A stretch of DNA of 64,000 nucleotides from Sclerodactyla briareus (GCA_026419785.1 JAODTK010005689.1:434001-498000), one strand, 5' to 3'. Positions 1-11,578 are shown, counted from the stretch's first letter. Program-made: numbers and translations. The notes: generated by a model not told the origin, from the letters alone.

Positions 1-1810
1 TTATTCTCCTAAAACCGAAACACGACCAAACAAACCAACAACACTATGGCGAAACTGGCGGAAAATACTGATGACTTATAAATCCTACCGAAAAACTACC
101 AAACAAACAAACAAACACTTTGGCGGAACTGGATACAAGATAAGTTCACCTCGTTACAACAAGCAAACCTCAGCAAGAACGATTGCGCGAACTCGAAATA
201 CTGATAAATTATGATCCTACCGGAAACTTTAACACCCAGTTGCACTTGTCTGTGGAGAAATCACAATAATTTCTTCGAAAACAATTGTCATTGTGCGTTA
301 ATCTTTTCCCATTCATTCATGTGTCCTGTTTACGTGATAGGAATAGACAGGGCCAACGGTCAAAATCTAAAAATAACTAAAACCAACTGATGACATTATG
401 TATGGTGCGTTCTTCCGAACTGGTATATACCGTATAGACCAGATAAAAGCGTTCTTCCGGTACCACAATTGGTGGGACTTTGAGTGGGACTAGACTTTGG
501 GAATTTCAATGAAACCTCACACTTCCCGGCTTTATCAAATGGCGACAATCGATATCTCAATTCAGAAATCGCGAGTCATTCCGAAATGTTCCTCCATGCA
601 TAGGTAATTTTGTGAATAATTTTGTAGATGAGAAGGTTAGGGCCTGAATTTCATGCAATTGAATGTAGGAGCAATTTCAGGTCAAATTAGGCAGCGTCGA
701 ACGGCGAAGAGCGAGTCCTTTTCGCGAAACCACTCCCAGTGCATTGCCAATGATACAGTGAATTTGAGTATGGCCGACTAAACGGCCCGCTGTATTAGAA
801 AACAGGGGTGGGGGTTTTTGGGGTGGTCTGAAAAAACGCATTTCACCAGTTGGTGTAATCGTATATACGTCTGTATTTACGAGTTCGTTTATTTTAATTT
901 TTTTTTGAGCCACAGTCATTTCACACATAAGAAGAATAATGTCTGAAACTAGTTCCCCAATACTTCACTTCACGTATGTCTGGTATGTATGTAAGAATGT
1001 GAAGATGCCTTGTTAGTGACTAGTAAGTACTCGGGCCAACGGCCAAACCAAGAAAACCATTTTTCATGTTTCCATTGTGTGCGTGCTACGGTGGTCATGG
1101 ATGGATATCTAATGTAACGCAGTTAAGCGCGCAGGTATATACCGATATAGATAACGCGAACTTTAGTGACCTGTAGCCGAGTCCAAGGGAAAACACCAAC
1201 CAACACAAGAATGTGCTAGTATTTTTACTCGAATACCACGACAGGTTATGATGTCCTCTGTCAAATACCATTACGTTGAAAATATTGCTTCAATCGGAGA
1301 AGTTTCTTTCTTTTCGGGAATTGAGGACTAATTCTTGACGACTACCAGAGGAATCAATTTACAGATATGTTCTAAAAGCCTGATTAGTGAACGTTGAGCC
1401 AATATTAAGAAATTTGAAATAATCTTGTAACCTGTATTTTAGATTTCGAGCCGGCGAATGTTTGCGAACGTGAATGTGGTGCGCGTCTTAATACTCAAGC
1501 CTGCCAGCTGCGCTGCTCATTCTGTAGATTTTAGCTCACCATTCTCGAAAAGTTAAACCTTTCGGTATTTCATCGAGTTGTTAGGTGCCCTGAAGATTTT
1601 ATAAAACGATTATAACGAAAAACTACAAGGAGATCCATTTCCAATATAGTCAGATAAATCAATAAATCAAGTGAATTTGTGGGTCAGATTGGAATATTAA
1701 ATCCAATTGCTCAAGTACACTGAATAACAAAGTAGCCAGCCAGCTGATCGAAAACCGGGATATCAAATTTCGTGCAATTATTGATCCATGACAGCCTCTG
1801 AAAGTCGATA
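1..1810. other. intergenic or intronic DNA, no gene seen
   Basis: I see no exon with convincing splice borders and no recognisable repeat family here. Short open frames, such as one on the minus strand at 677-928, lack homology-like features and are probably chance. A candidate interval bounded by acceptor- and donor-like sites near 1554-1600 (minus) was tested and is closed in all frames. Confidence 0.5.
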
Positions 1811-1821
1811 GCATCACTGAC

Positions 1822-1909
1822 CTGCCACGGACTGTACTGCAGGGATTACCAGGTTTTCGTTGATCATGCCAACACCGCCCAAAACGACAAAATTCGCCGT
1901 CAAATTGGA
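1822..1909 (-). CDS. putative internal exon, product unknown
   Basis: On the minus strand an acceptor (gctgtgtttcag) precedes an 88-bp open stretch that ends at a good donor, GGCAG|gtcagt. The frame reads SNLTANFVVLGGVGMINENL and then VIPAVQSVAG, leaving one base over (phase 0 to phase 1). The residue mix is hydrophobic and glycine-rich, as expected of real coding sequence rather than a random frame. It lies about 12 kb downstream, in the minus sense, of the exon cluster at 14-36 kb, so it may be a late exon of that gene or belong to another gene. No family recognised. Confidence 0.4.
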
Positions 1910-2439
1910 CTGAAACACAGCCAATTCCACAAAGACAGAATAGATAAGAACACCGTATGTTTGAAAGAGGCGGGAGGGGGGGGGCAAGATATTATGTGGG
2001 CTATATACTATTTCCTTCAAGGGACAATCCCCCCTCCGAAACCCGCCACCCAATGAGTCGCTGATGCTGACGATAAAAACTCAAGGATATAGCAATTTAT
2101 CCTTCACCCATCTTAGCTGTGCGAATTTCCTGCACATTCTCATATTTCTTCCCTTATCCAACTTAGGCATTTCGGAGACTGCAAATGTCAGAAACAAGAG
2201 AAAAATCTAAAGCCAAGTAACTTATCTAGACCCACGCGGCAAAACGTACAGATCGACACGGCGCTTAAACCGTGCCAGCAGTTCTTATAGACTCTACACA
2301 TGCAGTACACAAACAGAGTGGAGTTAGGTCAACGGACCGGACGTACGCCATATGATGGTGGTGTATGCATGCCTACATATGTACGACCGCGATCGGTCAC
2401 GCAGGAGCAGCATGCGCATTTATCAGTAGCCTAAGTTTG

Positions 2440-2770
2440 CAATGATATCTGAGTACTTATAGGATATAGCGCTTCTTCAGGAGAAGAATGGACGTGACAA
2501 TTATTATCCACCAAACTTTGATATCTGATAAGCATTCAAACCAATCCCCAGCAGTTTCTAACCTCCCTATCTCGAGTGAACAAAACATATTAGGGGCCAG
2601 GAAGTCCATAATGGAAAGTTTTTCGTTTATGCGAAATATATCTGATGGACACATTTGACCTCATGTGACCTTTTGACATTGTAAACTCTATGGAAGATAA
2701 GTTAGAATAGTAGGAGGTGGAAATATAGTGAATTACCTGAAATTATCCGAAAGGTCAACCCCCCAAAATG
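2440..2770 (+). repeat. fragment of TGACCT-type dispersed repeat
   Basis: The stretch contains TGACCTCATGTGACCT at 2656-2671, two half-sites with a four-base spacer. The neighbouring text (aaaacat, ggggccag, aatggaaag) resembles the repeat at 46.2-46.6 kb, which carries the same kind of half-site pair. It looks like a short piece of that degenerate family. No coding potential is seen. Confidence 0.4.
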
Positions 2771-2779
2771 GCAATAATC

Positions 2780-3375
2780 ACTACGCAGAGGTGCGGTCTT
2801 GTTAGCTCTGTTGGGAGTTGTCAATTCAGATGTCATGCAGATCTGTCATTTTATCCCTGGCACTCCTAGCAGGCTCGCAATCTCTTCTCAGTAGCATCAC
2901 GGATTCCCCGAGGGTCCCAGAACCAATCTCTTCAACGGTATTCTCTCTGTTACGTCCTATCATGGCTTTCTTTGGATGGAATGTTCAGGACAGTCAGACA
3001 GTGGGCTCCCGTTACCTTCTGTCCCCGGTACTATCCCGACTAACTGGATACCTGTGGTGAGGGTTCCTCCAGGGATGTTGCCGGTGGTACCCTCATGACA
3101 ACTTTGCTGGATGGCCGTTGGCTCCCGAGTTCGAGCTCATCCGCCCTTGTAGATGCCTAGATGGTTCTTGTTTTTTTTTTATTCCATCAGGGTGTCCAGC
3201 CCCCTCCTCACTAAATTCCTCTAGGAACAAAGTGGGGATGACAGTTTAGTCGGCTGGACAACTCGACCCTGATACAGGTTGTACTGGTTTTACAGATTAC
3301 CAGTAGCAGGTAAAAACCTGACCTGATATATTGGAATATTACTTGCAAAATTCATTTCAATTGGTGAAGCGTCAG
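2780..3375. other. unassigned DNA with an inverted repeat
   Basis: The plus-strand frame at 2818-3060 is open for 80 codons but has no features I can support. An imperfect inverted repeat begins with atcagggtgtccagcc near 3187 and closes with ggctggacaactcgaccctg near 3250. This suggests a small foldback element or the edge of a transposon. Confidence 0.3.
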
Positions 3376-3384
3376 CGCTGTTCC

Positions 3385-3730
3385 AAACTAGTGCGATACA
3401 TTTTACGATACTGATACGTTACGATAATTTTATCGGATGGAGTTTCATAGCCGTGCGATTAAAAAATGTCGTACGTAATTTTATGACTTGTCGCGCCTAA
3501 TATCGGAGAAAGGGTGGGAGTTGAGTGGCGGAGAAAAAGTTTTCCCTTTTGTCGCCTCGGTCGGTGGAATAGCTTGGTCGGCAGAATTCGTGAATATCGA
3601 GAATTGTGATTATTTCAAAGCAATTCGGAGCCTGTGTCTTCTCAGTACCTGTAGAAGCCGTGAATTGGTGTGTATCGATCCATTTTAAGTAAGCCAACTC
3701 TTCGAAGTACCCGAGCAGCTGCGCCAACCA
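3385..3730. mobile_element. PIF/Harbinger-like fragment (same family as 31382-32677)
   Basis: The left part, beginning agcgctgttccaaactag, matches the terminal repeat of the larger element at 31.4-32.7 kb and is followed by the same CGATA-rich text and ttttatcggatggag. The following 200 bp (ttttcccttttgtcgcctcg, tagcttggtcggcagaatt, aagcaattcg) match the reverse complement of 32400-32520. No terminal duplication or second end was found, so this is a truncated, diverged copy. The two overlapping open frames here come from the element and are not a host gene. Confidence 0.5.
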
Positions 3731-3734
3731 TGAG

Positions 3735-5160
3735 CTACGTGGCCGCAGACGGCGCTAACCCAAGTGGCCCCGTGGGGACAGAACACAGTGGTCGGGATCG
3801 TCCACTGGAAGGCGCGCCATATGCCAAAAGAAGTGCAGTTGACGACCACGAATCCAAAAAAAAGGGGGCCCGGCCCACTGAAACCTCACACCCCCCCCCC
3901 CAACCCCTCCCCCCCCCCAGGTACCCTGTCGTTGACTCCAGGCTTATCGGCGGTATAAAAGTCACGGTGAAATGGGGTAGCCAAGGGAGCATCCAGTCTC
4001 CCGCCTCAGTTCACCAGTGCACTCCACGCCTCACTAGAGTATAGGGAGACTGGAACCCCAATTAGCTGTGAACACTTCTATTAAAAAAAAAAACACTTTT
4101 AACTCGCGTCCGATCAAAATGATGTATCGTATGCACAGTGTGCCCAACAGCCTGCATCCTGCACTTATGAGTGAATGAGGCTGATACGAGGTGACCAAAG
4201 TCAAACGCCGTTCCAACGGCTAGCACTAGGTAAATGTTTTGCAAACAAAAAATCACCAAATGGCCGTCGGGGTGGTATCCCATGAAAAGTTTATGCAAAA
4301 ATTTAGGCTGGTCCCAAATTGCAAAATGATTGCCATATTCCGCAACGTGGACTTATATCTGCGTCAAAAATTTGTAACGAAACTCGAAATGGCTGCTGGG
4401 TGGGACCCTATAGGGGCAAAAATAAAAACGGCAGCCCAGATCGATCCACACCTATTCGAGATTCCTCTATGAAGGAATGTATGCAAAAGTTGGGTGCAAT
4501 CAGTCAAAGCTTGAAGAGTAATTGCGCGCAAAAACGAACATCTTCCAGTGGGTACAGACGCGAAGCGGAAACGGCGGAGGCAGATCCTAGGCACCATCTG
4601 GAGATATAGTACTGGGTTCCCGGTGCTATGAGGTGTCCACATAGTCTGTCTTATAAAAGGATTCGATTGTACTGTTTTTGTACTGATAACTGGAGTTGTG
4701 CCTATATAATCTACCAACCAATCAGAATGGGTTTGCCCAAAAACCAAGCCTAACAATCAAATTTAGGAGAGATGTAAATGGCAGAACAACGTCAACGTTA
4801 TCTGATGCCTGGCTTCCTTGCCTCCAATCAACTTAATCTATAATGACATTCAAAAATCCATGAAAGCTGATCTAACATGATAACTGGAGCAGCGTTACTT
4901 TATTCTAGTGGGAGTTAGGATACATGTCTAACAGCTGTATGAATGAGATGAACACAAAGAACAACTATCCAGTCCAAGAGCTTCTCCTATTCAGCAGAAT
5001 GAAATTGCCCCCTGTTTAGTAGAATTTCAGGAGAAATTGAATTTTTCATGAGACTGCCATATTGGATTTATCCCATAGTGCTATCTGATATATAGGGAGA
5101 CATTCATTTTCACCCCTTTGATTCTTCAATTTTCATTGCATATTTATGATCCTTGTTGCC
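3735..5160. other. no gene seen; contains C-runs
   Basis: Several overlapping frames on both strands (for example 3670-4044 and 4364-4756) are created by low-complexity C-rich sequence near 3893-3920 and show no domain or splice structure. I see no repeat family with a second copy in this window. Confidence 0.45.
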
Positions 5161-5168
5161 CCAACTAC
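5161..5168. repeat. 8-bp target-site duplication, left (ccaactac)
   Basis: CCAACTAC immediately precedes the CAGGGGCGTC end of the element and is repeated exactly at 6680-6687. Eight-base duplications are the hallmark of hAT-superfamily insertion. Confidence 0.85.
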
Positions 5169-6679
5169 CAGGGGCGTCAGGAGCGTTCGAAAAGTGTGGG
5201 GGGGGGGACACATCGAAGGCAAATGACCATCTAAGCGGAGCGCCACCATTGGTTTGCGCGCAGCGTACCAAGAAAATTCAGATTTTCATACCATACAGAT
5301 CGACGGAAACGGCACGTGCCAGGCTCATTAGCCCCCACTACATATGGATTTGAGTGAACGAAGACAAAAAACGTCTGTCATTGTGCAACCTAGATGATGT
5401 ACGCGTACACACTAGTATTTCTTTATTACCTTATCTACTCTGGCTTTGTTGCATGGGATCCAGGGGTATATCGAACGGTCTATGGTGGGATCGAGGGGAA
5501 AAGCCATAGGCGTACGGGACCACTCCATATTGGGAGCAGAAAATTTGTACCCGAAACTACCGCATTTTTCCGGGCATTTCATCGAAAAAGACTGCAAAAA
5601 ATTCAGGCATTTTTTCACTTTGCTATTTTCCTTCCCAAATTTTCCACGAATGTTCGTTTGAATTTTTCATCTCAGAAAATTGGGGGGGGGGGCAGTCTGC
5701 CCCAAGGCTTCCGAAATTAATCGAGTGAACGGAATGATTCGAAACATTACATCGCTTATTTAACTACAAACGGCCTGGAAGAAAAACGCCAGTTGCGCGC
5801 GAAACACTGAAAACTTATGCACCTTTGGCTATTCGATTTAAAATTCGGGCATGTGCCTATTATTTTTTAGAACGGTCCGGAAAAGTGGGGGGGGGGGGGG
5901 GAGCACATCGCAGGCCATGGACCATCCAAGAGGAGAGCGCCACATGGTTGGCGCGTAGCATACCAAGGAAATTCCAGATTTTCATACCTCCAGATCGACG
6001 GAAAAGGCACTTGCCAGGCTCAATAGCATACACACAGATGTGATTTGAGTGAAAGAAGACAGCAAAATGTTGTTCATGTGAATACTAGTGATTTACCGAG
6101 GTGTATCCACACTAGTATTTTTATTACCTTTTACTCTGGCTTGGTTTGCGGGGGATCCAGGGTTCTACCAAACGGTCTCTGGTGTGGGATGAGGGAGAAT
6201 AAATAGCATAGGCGTACGGGACCACTCCAATTGGGAAGCAGAAAATTTGTACCCGAAACTACCGCATTTTTCCGGGCATTTCATCGAAAAAGACTGCAAA
6301 AAATTCAGGCATTTTTTCACTTTGCTATTTTCCTTCCCAAATTTTCCACGAATGTTCGTTTGAATTTTTCATCTCAGAAAATTGGGGGGGGGGGCAGTCT
6401 GCCCCAAGGCTTCCGAAATTAATCGAGTGAACGGAATGATTCGAAACATTACATCGCTTATTTACCTACAAACGCCTGGAGGAACAAACGCAGTCGAGCG
6501 ACGTGCGAAAACACTGAAAAATTATGCACCTTTGGCTATTCGATTTAAAATTCGGGCATGTGCCTATTATTTTTTAGAACGGTCCGGAAAAGTGGGGGGG
6601 GGGACAAACGATATGATATCCCCCACTTTTGAAAGTGGGGGGACATGCCCCCCCGTTCCCCAACATGTTGACGCCCATG
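5169..6679 (+). mobile_element. non-autonomous hAT-type transposon with internal tandem duplication
   Basis: The element starts CAGGGGCGTC and ends GACGCCCATG, giving short terminal inverted repeats, and is flanked by exact 8-bp duplications CCAACTAC. It is 1511 bp long and encodes no recognisable transposase. Its frames, such as the one at 6231-6422, are shadows of a repeated unit. Inside, a unit of about 700 bp occurs twice (about 5183-5878 and 5879-6587), each starting at GAAAAGTG followed by a long G-run. Near the right end is a palindrome, CCCCCACTTTTGAAAGTGGGGG minus its flanks, at about 6620-6642. A relative at 62562-63586 has the same ends but only one unit. Confidence 0.85.
5183..6587 (+). 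repeat. two-copy tandem duplication inside the hAT element
   Basis: Unit 1 is about 5183-5878 and unit 2 about 5879-6587. The block at 5521-5740 is essentially identical to 6220-6445, and the unit ends match, while the stretch between (for example 5210-5500 against 5900-6200) carries many substitutions and indels. The junction falls at GAAAAGTG plus a G-run, which suggests unequal exchange or replication slippage at poly-G. Confidence 0.8.
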
Positions 6680-6687
6680 CCAACTAC
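6680..6687. repeat. 8-bp target-site duplication, right (ccaactac)
   Basis: Exact second copy of the duplication at 5161-5168, directly after the GACGCCCATG end. Confidence 0.85.
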
Positions 6688-6689
6688 GA

Positions 6690-7800
6690 AAAGTTCGTTT
6701 GGAGTTGTCAATGTAGATTTCGATATATTTGAATAAGAATAGACTACTTACGGAGGAGCTTGTGTGGGATAAGATTTGTCGCAGTCGTTCCGAACAGCAG
6801 TTCGTGTGATGTAAAGTTGTGTGTGATAAAAAGAGTGACATTGACTGTAGTAGCAACAATCCATGCTATGGAAACACACGTAATTGTAATCATCGACCTA
6901 ATGTTAAATTACCCAAGCAGCGCGAGGTGTCATTAAATGGGAACGGACTGTTTGTATCTAATGGGTCTGCCAGACATTGATTCATATACTTCTTATAACA
7001 TAAAGATTCTCCCGAACTAAAATCTCAGAATTCTCCACAACACAGGAGGAATCTCCCGGACTGGACTATTAGTCGCCATGGCTGATCTCTGGCATAACAT
7101 CGGAGGCCTCTTTGCTCTGAGTGACATGAATGATGAGGCCAGTTGCATGCCGGGTGACTCGAGCTCGTAAAGTTACTATGGGGCTGGTGAAGGCATGATC
7201 GCTGTCCGGCGAATGACAGGACGATGTCAGTCGCGGGTGAATATCCTCATTTTGATGGCTGTGGATTATACTCTCGTTCCACCACTATATTAGCGAGGAG
7301 CGATGTATTCTGGCCAGGCGAACTCACACGAGAGTCTGGCCGGTGAATTGCGATTGGTGAAGAATTGCAACATGTTGTGAAAAACTTGCCAGTTGGGCAA
7401 ATTTTGGCGTTAACACGACTAGGCCTGAATAGATGTAGCTAAATTAGGTATACAGTCGGCAAATTATCCCGTGAGTCACATACTCCAACATTGAAGAAAT
7501 CACTAGAACATGTTTGGGTTTGTAGCGATGGCAATCCTAATCTCAGATATGAAATTTTTGAGGGTAGGGGTGTTGACCACAGTCACTGAAAGACAGTTTC
7601 AATCTGCAAGAGTGGATGCAGAAGAAGCCGAATTTGCTATGCTGCTTGTTATGGCGAGGTTTAGTTTCCGGTTATGGACTCTAGTATATACCGGGCGTTG
7701 ATCGGATACATCAATCACTACGTAATGAGAACGTTCAAAATGGTATACATCACAATCAGCTGCTTGGTTTTCTTTGCCTCGAAGAGTCGTTTAGCTCTCT
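6690..7800. other. no gene seen
   Basis: The plus-strand frame at 7510-7701 is open for 63 codons but has neither splice consensus nor recognisable domain. No second copy of any segment was noticed. Confidence 0.4.
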
Positions 7801-7806
7801 GAGATC

Positions 7807-8056
7807 TTAAAGAGGGATTGTCGTCAATTAAAATAAATCTTGTGAACAATATACTGCCCCCAACAATTTAGATAAAGTAAAGACCAAATGGTATAGTTAA
7901 CGGCATTTTTTCCGTCCAAATAAAAAAGTGATATAAAATATTGGAGTATGGATTCCGATATACCGAGTGTGCTGCAATTACGATGTTTGTCGTGACGTCA
8001 TGCAAAATTCGCCGGGAGCTTGTTCGCTAGACGCTAGCAGACGACAATCCATCTTT
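7807..8056 (-). mobile_element. MITE with TGACGTCA core, copy A
   Basis: This is the reverse complement of the element at 16365-16613. One end is TTAAAGAGGGATTGTCGTC (7807-7825), the other GACGACAATCCATCTTTA (about 8038-8055). The internal text aligns throughout: TGACGTCA at 7993-8000, a cggtatatcggaat-type motif, and an A-rich ggacggaaaaaatgc motif. The ends carry TTAA on one side and TTAT on the other, consistent with a TA or TTAA target. There is no coding capacity. Confidence 0.75.
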
Positions 8057-8273
8057 ATTGTGACGATTCTGGATTTTCTACCATATAGCCTACTTCTATT
8101 TACTGAATCTACGCTGCTTGCCTTTTGAATGATGAGGAGCATTGAGGGTTTTGTTTTTTGTGGCGGTGTCGGACCCAGGAAGGTGAATCATAGTCCAGGA
8201 GGAGATGAACGGGTGATGTGGACGCTATAATTGATTAATCCGATGTATGTTTCTCATAACAAACTACACTTAC

Positions 8274-8290
8274 CTCAAGTCAAATGCCAT
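8274..8290 (-). other. possible 17-bp microexon or start exon
   Basis: A pyrimidine-rich acceptor (tttacttgcctgttacctcag) is followed by ATGGCATTTGACTTGAG and a strong donor, gtaagtgtag. If real it is either a microexon or the start MAFDL of a transcript. The evidence is only the two splice-like sites. Confidence 0.2.
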
Positions 8291-8639
8291 CTGAGGTAAC
8301 AGGCAAGTAAATACTGATAGCCTATAAGAACTAGAACATGTCGGGCGGGTAAACCGCCGGACGGTTATATCCCGCATCTCTTATTCACGAAATTTGGTGG
8401 AACCATGAAACCGGACAAGATTTCGTGGAAAAGAAGACATTTATAGACTGTGAAGCGAACAAAGTGTACAGGTAAATGGTTCATTCCATAATGCACTTGT
8501 CAATTGTAGGAGGCACCCCTACAGCCCCCGGACAAGGTGCGTTTAAATGAGCACAAAGTGATTCCAAGATTCGACCTTTAACCACATGGCACCCGACAGA
8601 GTCAAATTCAGGTCAGGGTCCACACATGCAGGTCAACAA

Positions 8640-9480
8640 TGATATCTCAATGGTGAACCCTCCAGCCTTCGCAGATATTCAATTCTCCGATATAGCCAAA
8701 AAACAGTTTTGACCCCTAGTGACCTCGAATGACCTAATGATATGACAGTTTGATGAAAATTATCCCATGTGATACATCCTCATAGGAGCATTTTGCATTT
8801 CTCAGTGATGAACACACCAGTGCTATGGCGAAAAAGTACTTAAAATCAGTTTTTGACCCTTAGTGACCTTTAATGAACTTCAATGACATGGGGGGTTTTA
8901 TGAAAATTGTTCACTCCATGTGATGCATCCACTCCTACGAAGCATATGGCATTCCAATGACCATGTCCAATTTTATGCGAAAAAAGTATTTAAATCATTC
9001 ATTTTGACTGATCAGGACAACTCATATAAATCGTCCACAAATTTACCCTCAGTGATCTCGATGCATATTGAATTAAATTTATAAGGACTGGTAGTAGGTC
9101 CTTTCACAAAGTTTCGATCAAAATCCCTGAAAAGTTGAGAAAATTAATTGCATTAATTGATTATAATTATGCTAACGAATATGTAAAATAAGCACACATA
9201 ATGACCTTCAGTGATTTCAAACGCAATTGAATAAATTTATCGGGACTGTTAGAAGGTCCTACTCACCAAGCGTCGTGAGAATTCCAACAAAGTTTATGAA
9301 ATTTCCCTAGTTGCTGAATTGGGCCAACATTATCAAATTAGTCATGCAGAGGACCTCCAGTGACCTCGCCACATTAGGAAAATTCATTGGCACTGATAGT
9401 GGGCCTATTCACAATTTCATGAAAATCCAATGAAGTTTGAAATATCACATAACATATGCTATAATTAGGCTATTGGCCCA
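8640..9480 (+). repeat. degenerate TGACCT-phased repeat array
   Basis: At least two diverged tandem units of roughly 150 bp occur (about 8700-8850 and 8850-9000), each starting with TGACC half-sites followed by tgaaaatt, catgtgat and a lysine-codon-like aaaaagta. Half-sites occur at exactly 10-bp steps: TGACCC, TGACCT, TGACCT at 8710, 8720, 8730, and four variants from about 8854. More decayed copies reach about 9480. No coding capacity is seen. Confidence 0.6.
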
Positions 9481-9589
9481 AAAAAATGCAAACTGACCCG
9501 GATTTTTGACCGTGAAATTTGTCGCCATGTTAGTCGGCTCCACAAACTACCACGCCACCACGTGTCGTGTAAATCGCACGAACTTGAAA

Positions 9590-9840
9590 AATTTTGCGGG
9601 AAAAACCTGCAAAATAGAGGGCCAACAAATTACGATATAGCCCATTTTCGAACTTATCCGAGATTTACTCATAGGACATGTGTACCAAGTTTGGGCAATC
9701 GGATAAAGTGTTAAAGAATGAGAGCGCTAACGGCCTAAAGTTCCGGCGGCGGCGCGGGCCGCGGCGGAGACGGGGCAACGGCCAAAACCAAAATATCCCC
9801 GAAACACTTACAGTGTTGCGGGGATATAATGAAATGGCTC
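9590..9840 (+). repeat. dispersed repeat end with GC-rich block and terminal hairpin
   Basis: The order of parts is: aacctgcaaaatagaggg, accaagtttgggcaatcgga, a GGC-rich block at about 9743-9772, then gccaaaaccaaaatatcccc. The same order is found at 21.8-22.0 kb (+) and, inverted, at 25.2-25.4 and 25.8-26.0 kb. A stem, ATATCCCCG at 9793-9801, pairs with CGGGGATAT at 9819-9827, with a further AACACT/AGTGTT pairing inside. A conserved terminal hairpin is reminiscent of Helitron 3' ends, but no CTRR end was confirmed. Confidence 0.5.
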
Positions 9841-9849
9841 TGAATTATT

Positions 9850-11480
9850 CATTTTGGATGTTCAAAGGTCATCTCTGATAGTTAATAGACCTGGGCCTTT
9901 TAGCTTATGGTTTCAAATGTCACGTTACAAAAAAGACCGGCATGCATTGCCTCTTTCATTCATGGAAAAAAGTAAGAGCGCAGAAACCGAGGGTGTGGAT
10001 CAGGGGACCGCCTAACCTTAATGAGTGCCTCCGCACATAATGACTTCTGCACACACGAACTGTTCCTCTTCCCTGCCCCCCTCTCTTCCTCGGAAACTTC
10101 CAACCAAAAGTAGTTGAGCCTTGGAAGAATTGAGGAATTCACGTTTTTCGGCGAGCTGTAAAACCACTCATTCTGATATTAGACCAATACCGACGTCGAT
10201 GTAAAACAGTCATGACTCTCTCGGCATGTGAGTCGGTTCTAGTGCAATGCGCTGTTGAGAAAGAGAAAATGGTTCGCCATGATCTGAAAGTGAGATATCT
10301 CTATTATTATTACAACAACGAAGTAGAACCAGTTAAATTTACAGATGGACAATACATTGAAATAAATTCAAGTAGTATAAATATATCGTGCTTTTCATAT
10401 ATACAATAGGTTTTAGAACGACCGAATCAAGCCTCGGGGATAGAATACAAAAAGAGGATGGAAGGGGAACCTTTGCCTCAGCTGTTGATCTGTTAATATT
10501 CCACACTTTGTGACTTCGGACAATATTCAATGGAATCTGCGGCCGACATTTTGTACCGAACCATATTGAACCGGCCAGCGGTACACCTATATTTAAATAT
10601 ATATATATAACAAGGCTTTCAGTGTACACGCCTTGAACAGTATCTATTTAATATAGATGTTGAATACGTTGATGAAAATCCTTTCACCGGAAATTACAGG
10701 GACGCATGTGGCTAGGCTAAAAATGTGAGAACCCCCCCCCCCCAAAAAAAAAAAAAAAACGTTGTGCAACGAACAACGCCACCTTAATAGCCGGTCCATT
10801 TGGAACACTCCTAAAATGTTACGTAACTTAGCGCACCTATCCCGTGTTGTGTACGACAATTTACAACATCATGTGTATAATATGCACTATTTGTGTAATT
10901 TCTTTACTCAGCATCGAGATAGGTGTGCTATAGTTACACAGTATGGTGTAAATTACACGACATTTTTAAGAGTGGAGAGGCAATATCGTTCAGAAGCTGG
11001 AAGAACCGATGGTGGCAATTTTATGTCAAGACGAAACATTGTCCCAGCTATTCCAAGGGCAATGGGATATGATTACGGTATATCGTCACTATTATATCGT
11101 CATATAATTAGTTTCGATGTTGTGTGCATGCGACGGTTCCCCGCGTTTGCTTCATGCAATCGTCGGCTTCCATTAATACCCCTTTAACATCCCAACATGA
11201 CAGATGTGTCAGCATGTTTACTCTCATTGAATCAATTCCCTAGAAACTGATCGGAGTGGTTGAAGCCTACGCATCACCACTAACTTGCAGCAGTTACAGA
11301 TCATAACCAGAGAACTGATACAACCTAATTACATCTCTCTGCGGGGATATTGGGCATATAAACGTCGATCTTGTGTACGAGCGCTCTAACTCTTGTCATT
11401 GTCTCTTAATTTTTTTATATTATTTGAAGCTGTTATTTCATAACTTTTCCACACGGTACCTTCATTTTTTATTTCACTGA
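9850..11480. other. no gene seen; possible MITE right end near 11180
   Basis: The frame at 10762-11187 (+, 141 codons) is the longest here but has no recognisable domain. Its 3' part ends aatcgtcgg...acccctttaac (about 11150-11190), resembling the GACGA...CCCCTTTAAC end of MITE copies at 19.95 and 26.69 kb, so I read it as transposon-derived. A C-run plus A-run occurs at 10732-10759. Confidence 0.4.
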
Positions 11481-11489
11481 ATATATGTT

Positions 11490-11490
11490 C

Positions 11491-11526
<36 letters not shown>

Positions 11527-11578
11527 ATATCTATATATATATTATATATATATATATATATAATATATATATATATAT
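11490..11578. repeat. (TA)n microsatellite
   Basis: Nearly uninterrupted TA dinucleotides with a few phase breaks (ttatat, ctatat), which makes the tract largely self-complementary. Confidence 0.95.

Noticed and set aside
1554..1600. Minus-strand interval between an acceptor-like cttcag and donor-like gtgagc
   Set aside because: All three frames contain stop codons.
4364..4756. 130-codon minus-strand ORF and its plus-strand overlaps
   Set aside because: No recognisable motif, no splice consensus, no biased composition; consistent with chance in moderate-GC DNA.
10762..11187. 141-codon plus-strand ORF
   Set aside because: No domain, no splice borders, and its 3' end carries the terminal motif of the MITE-like family, so it is more likely transposon sequence.
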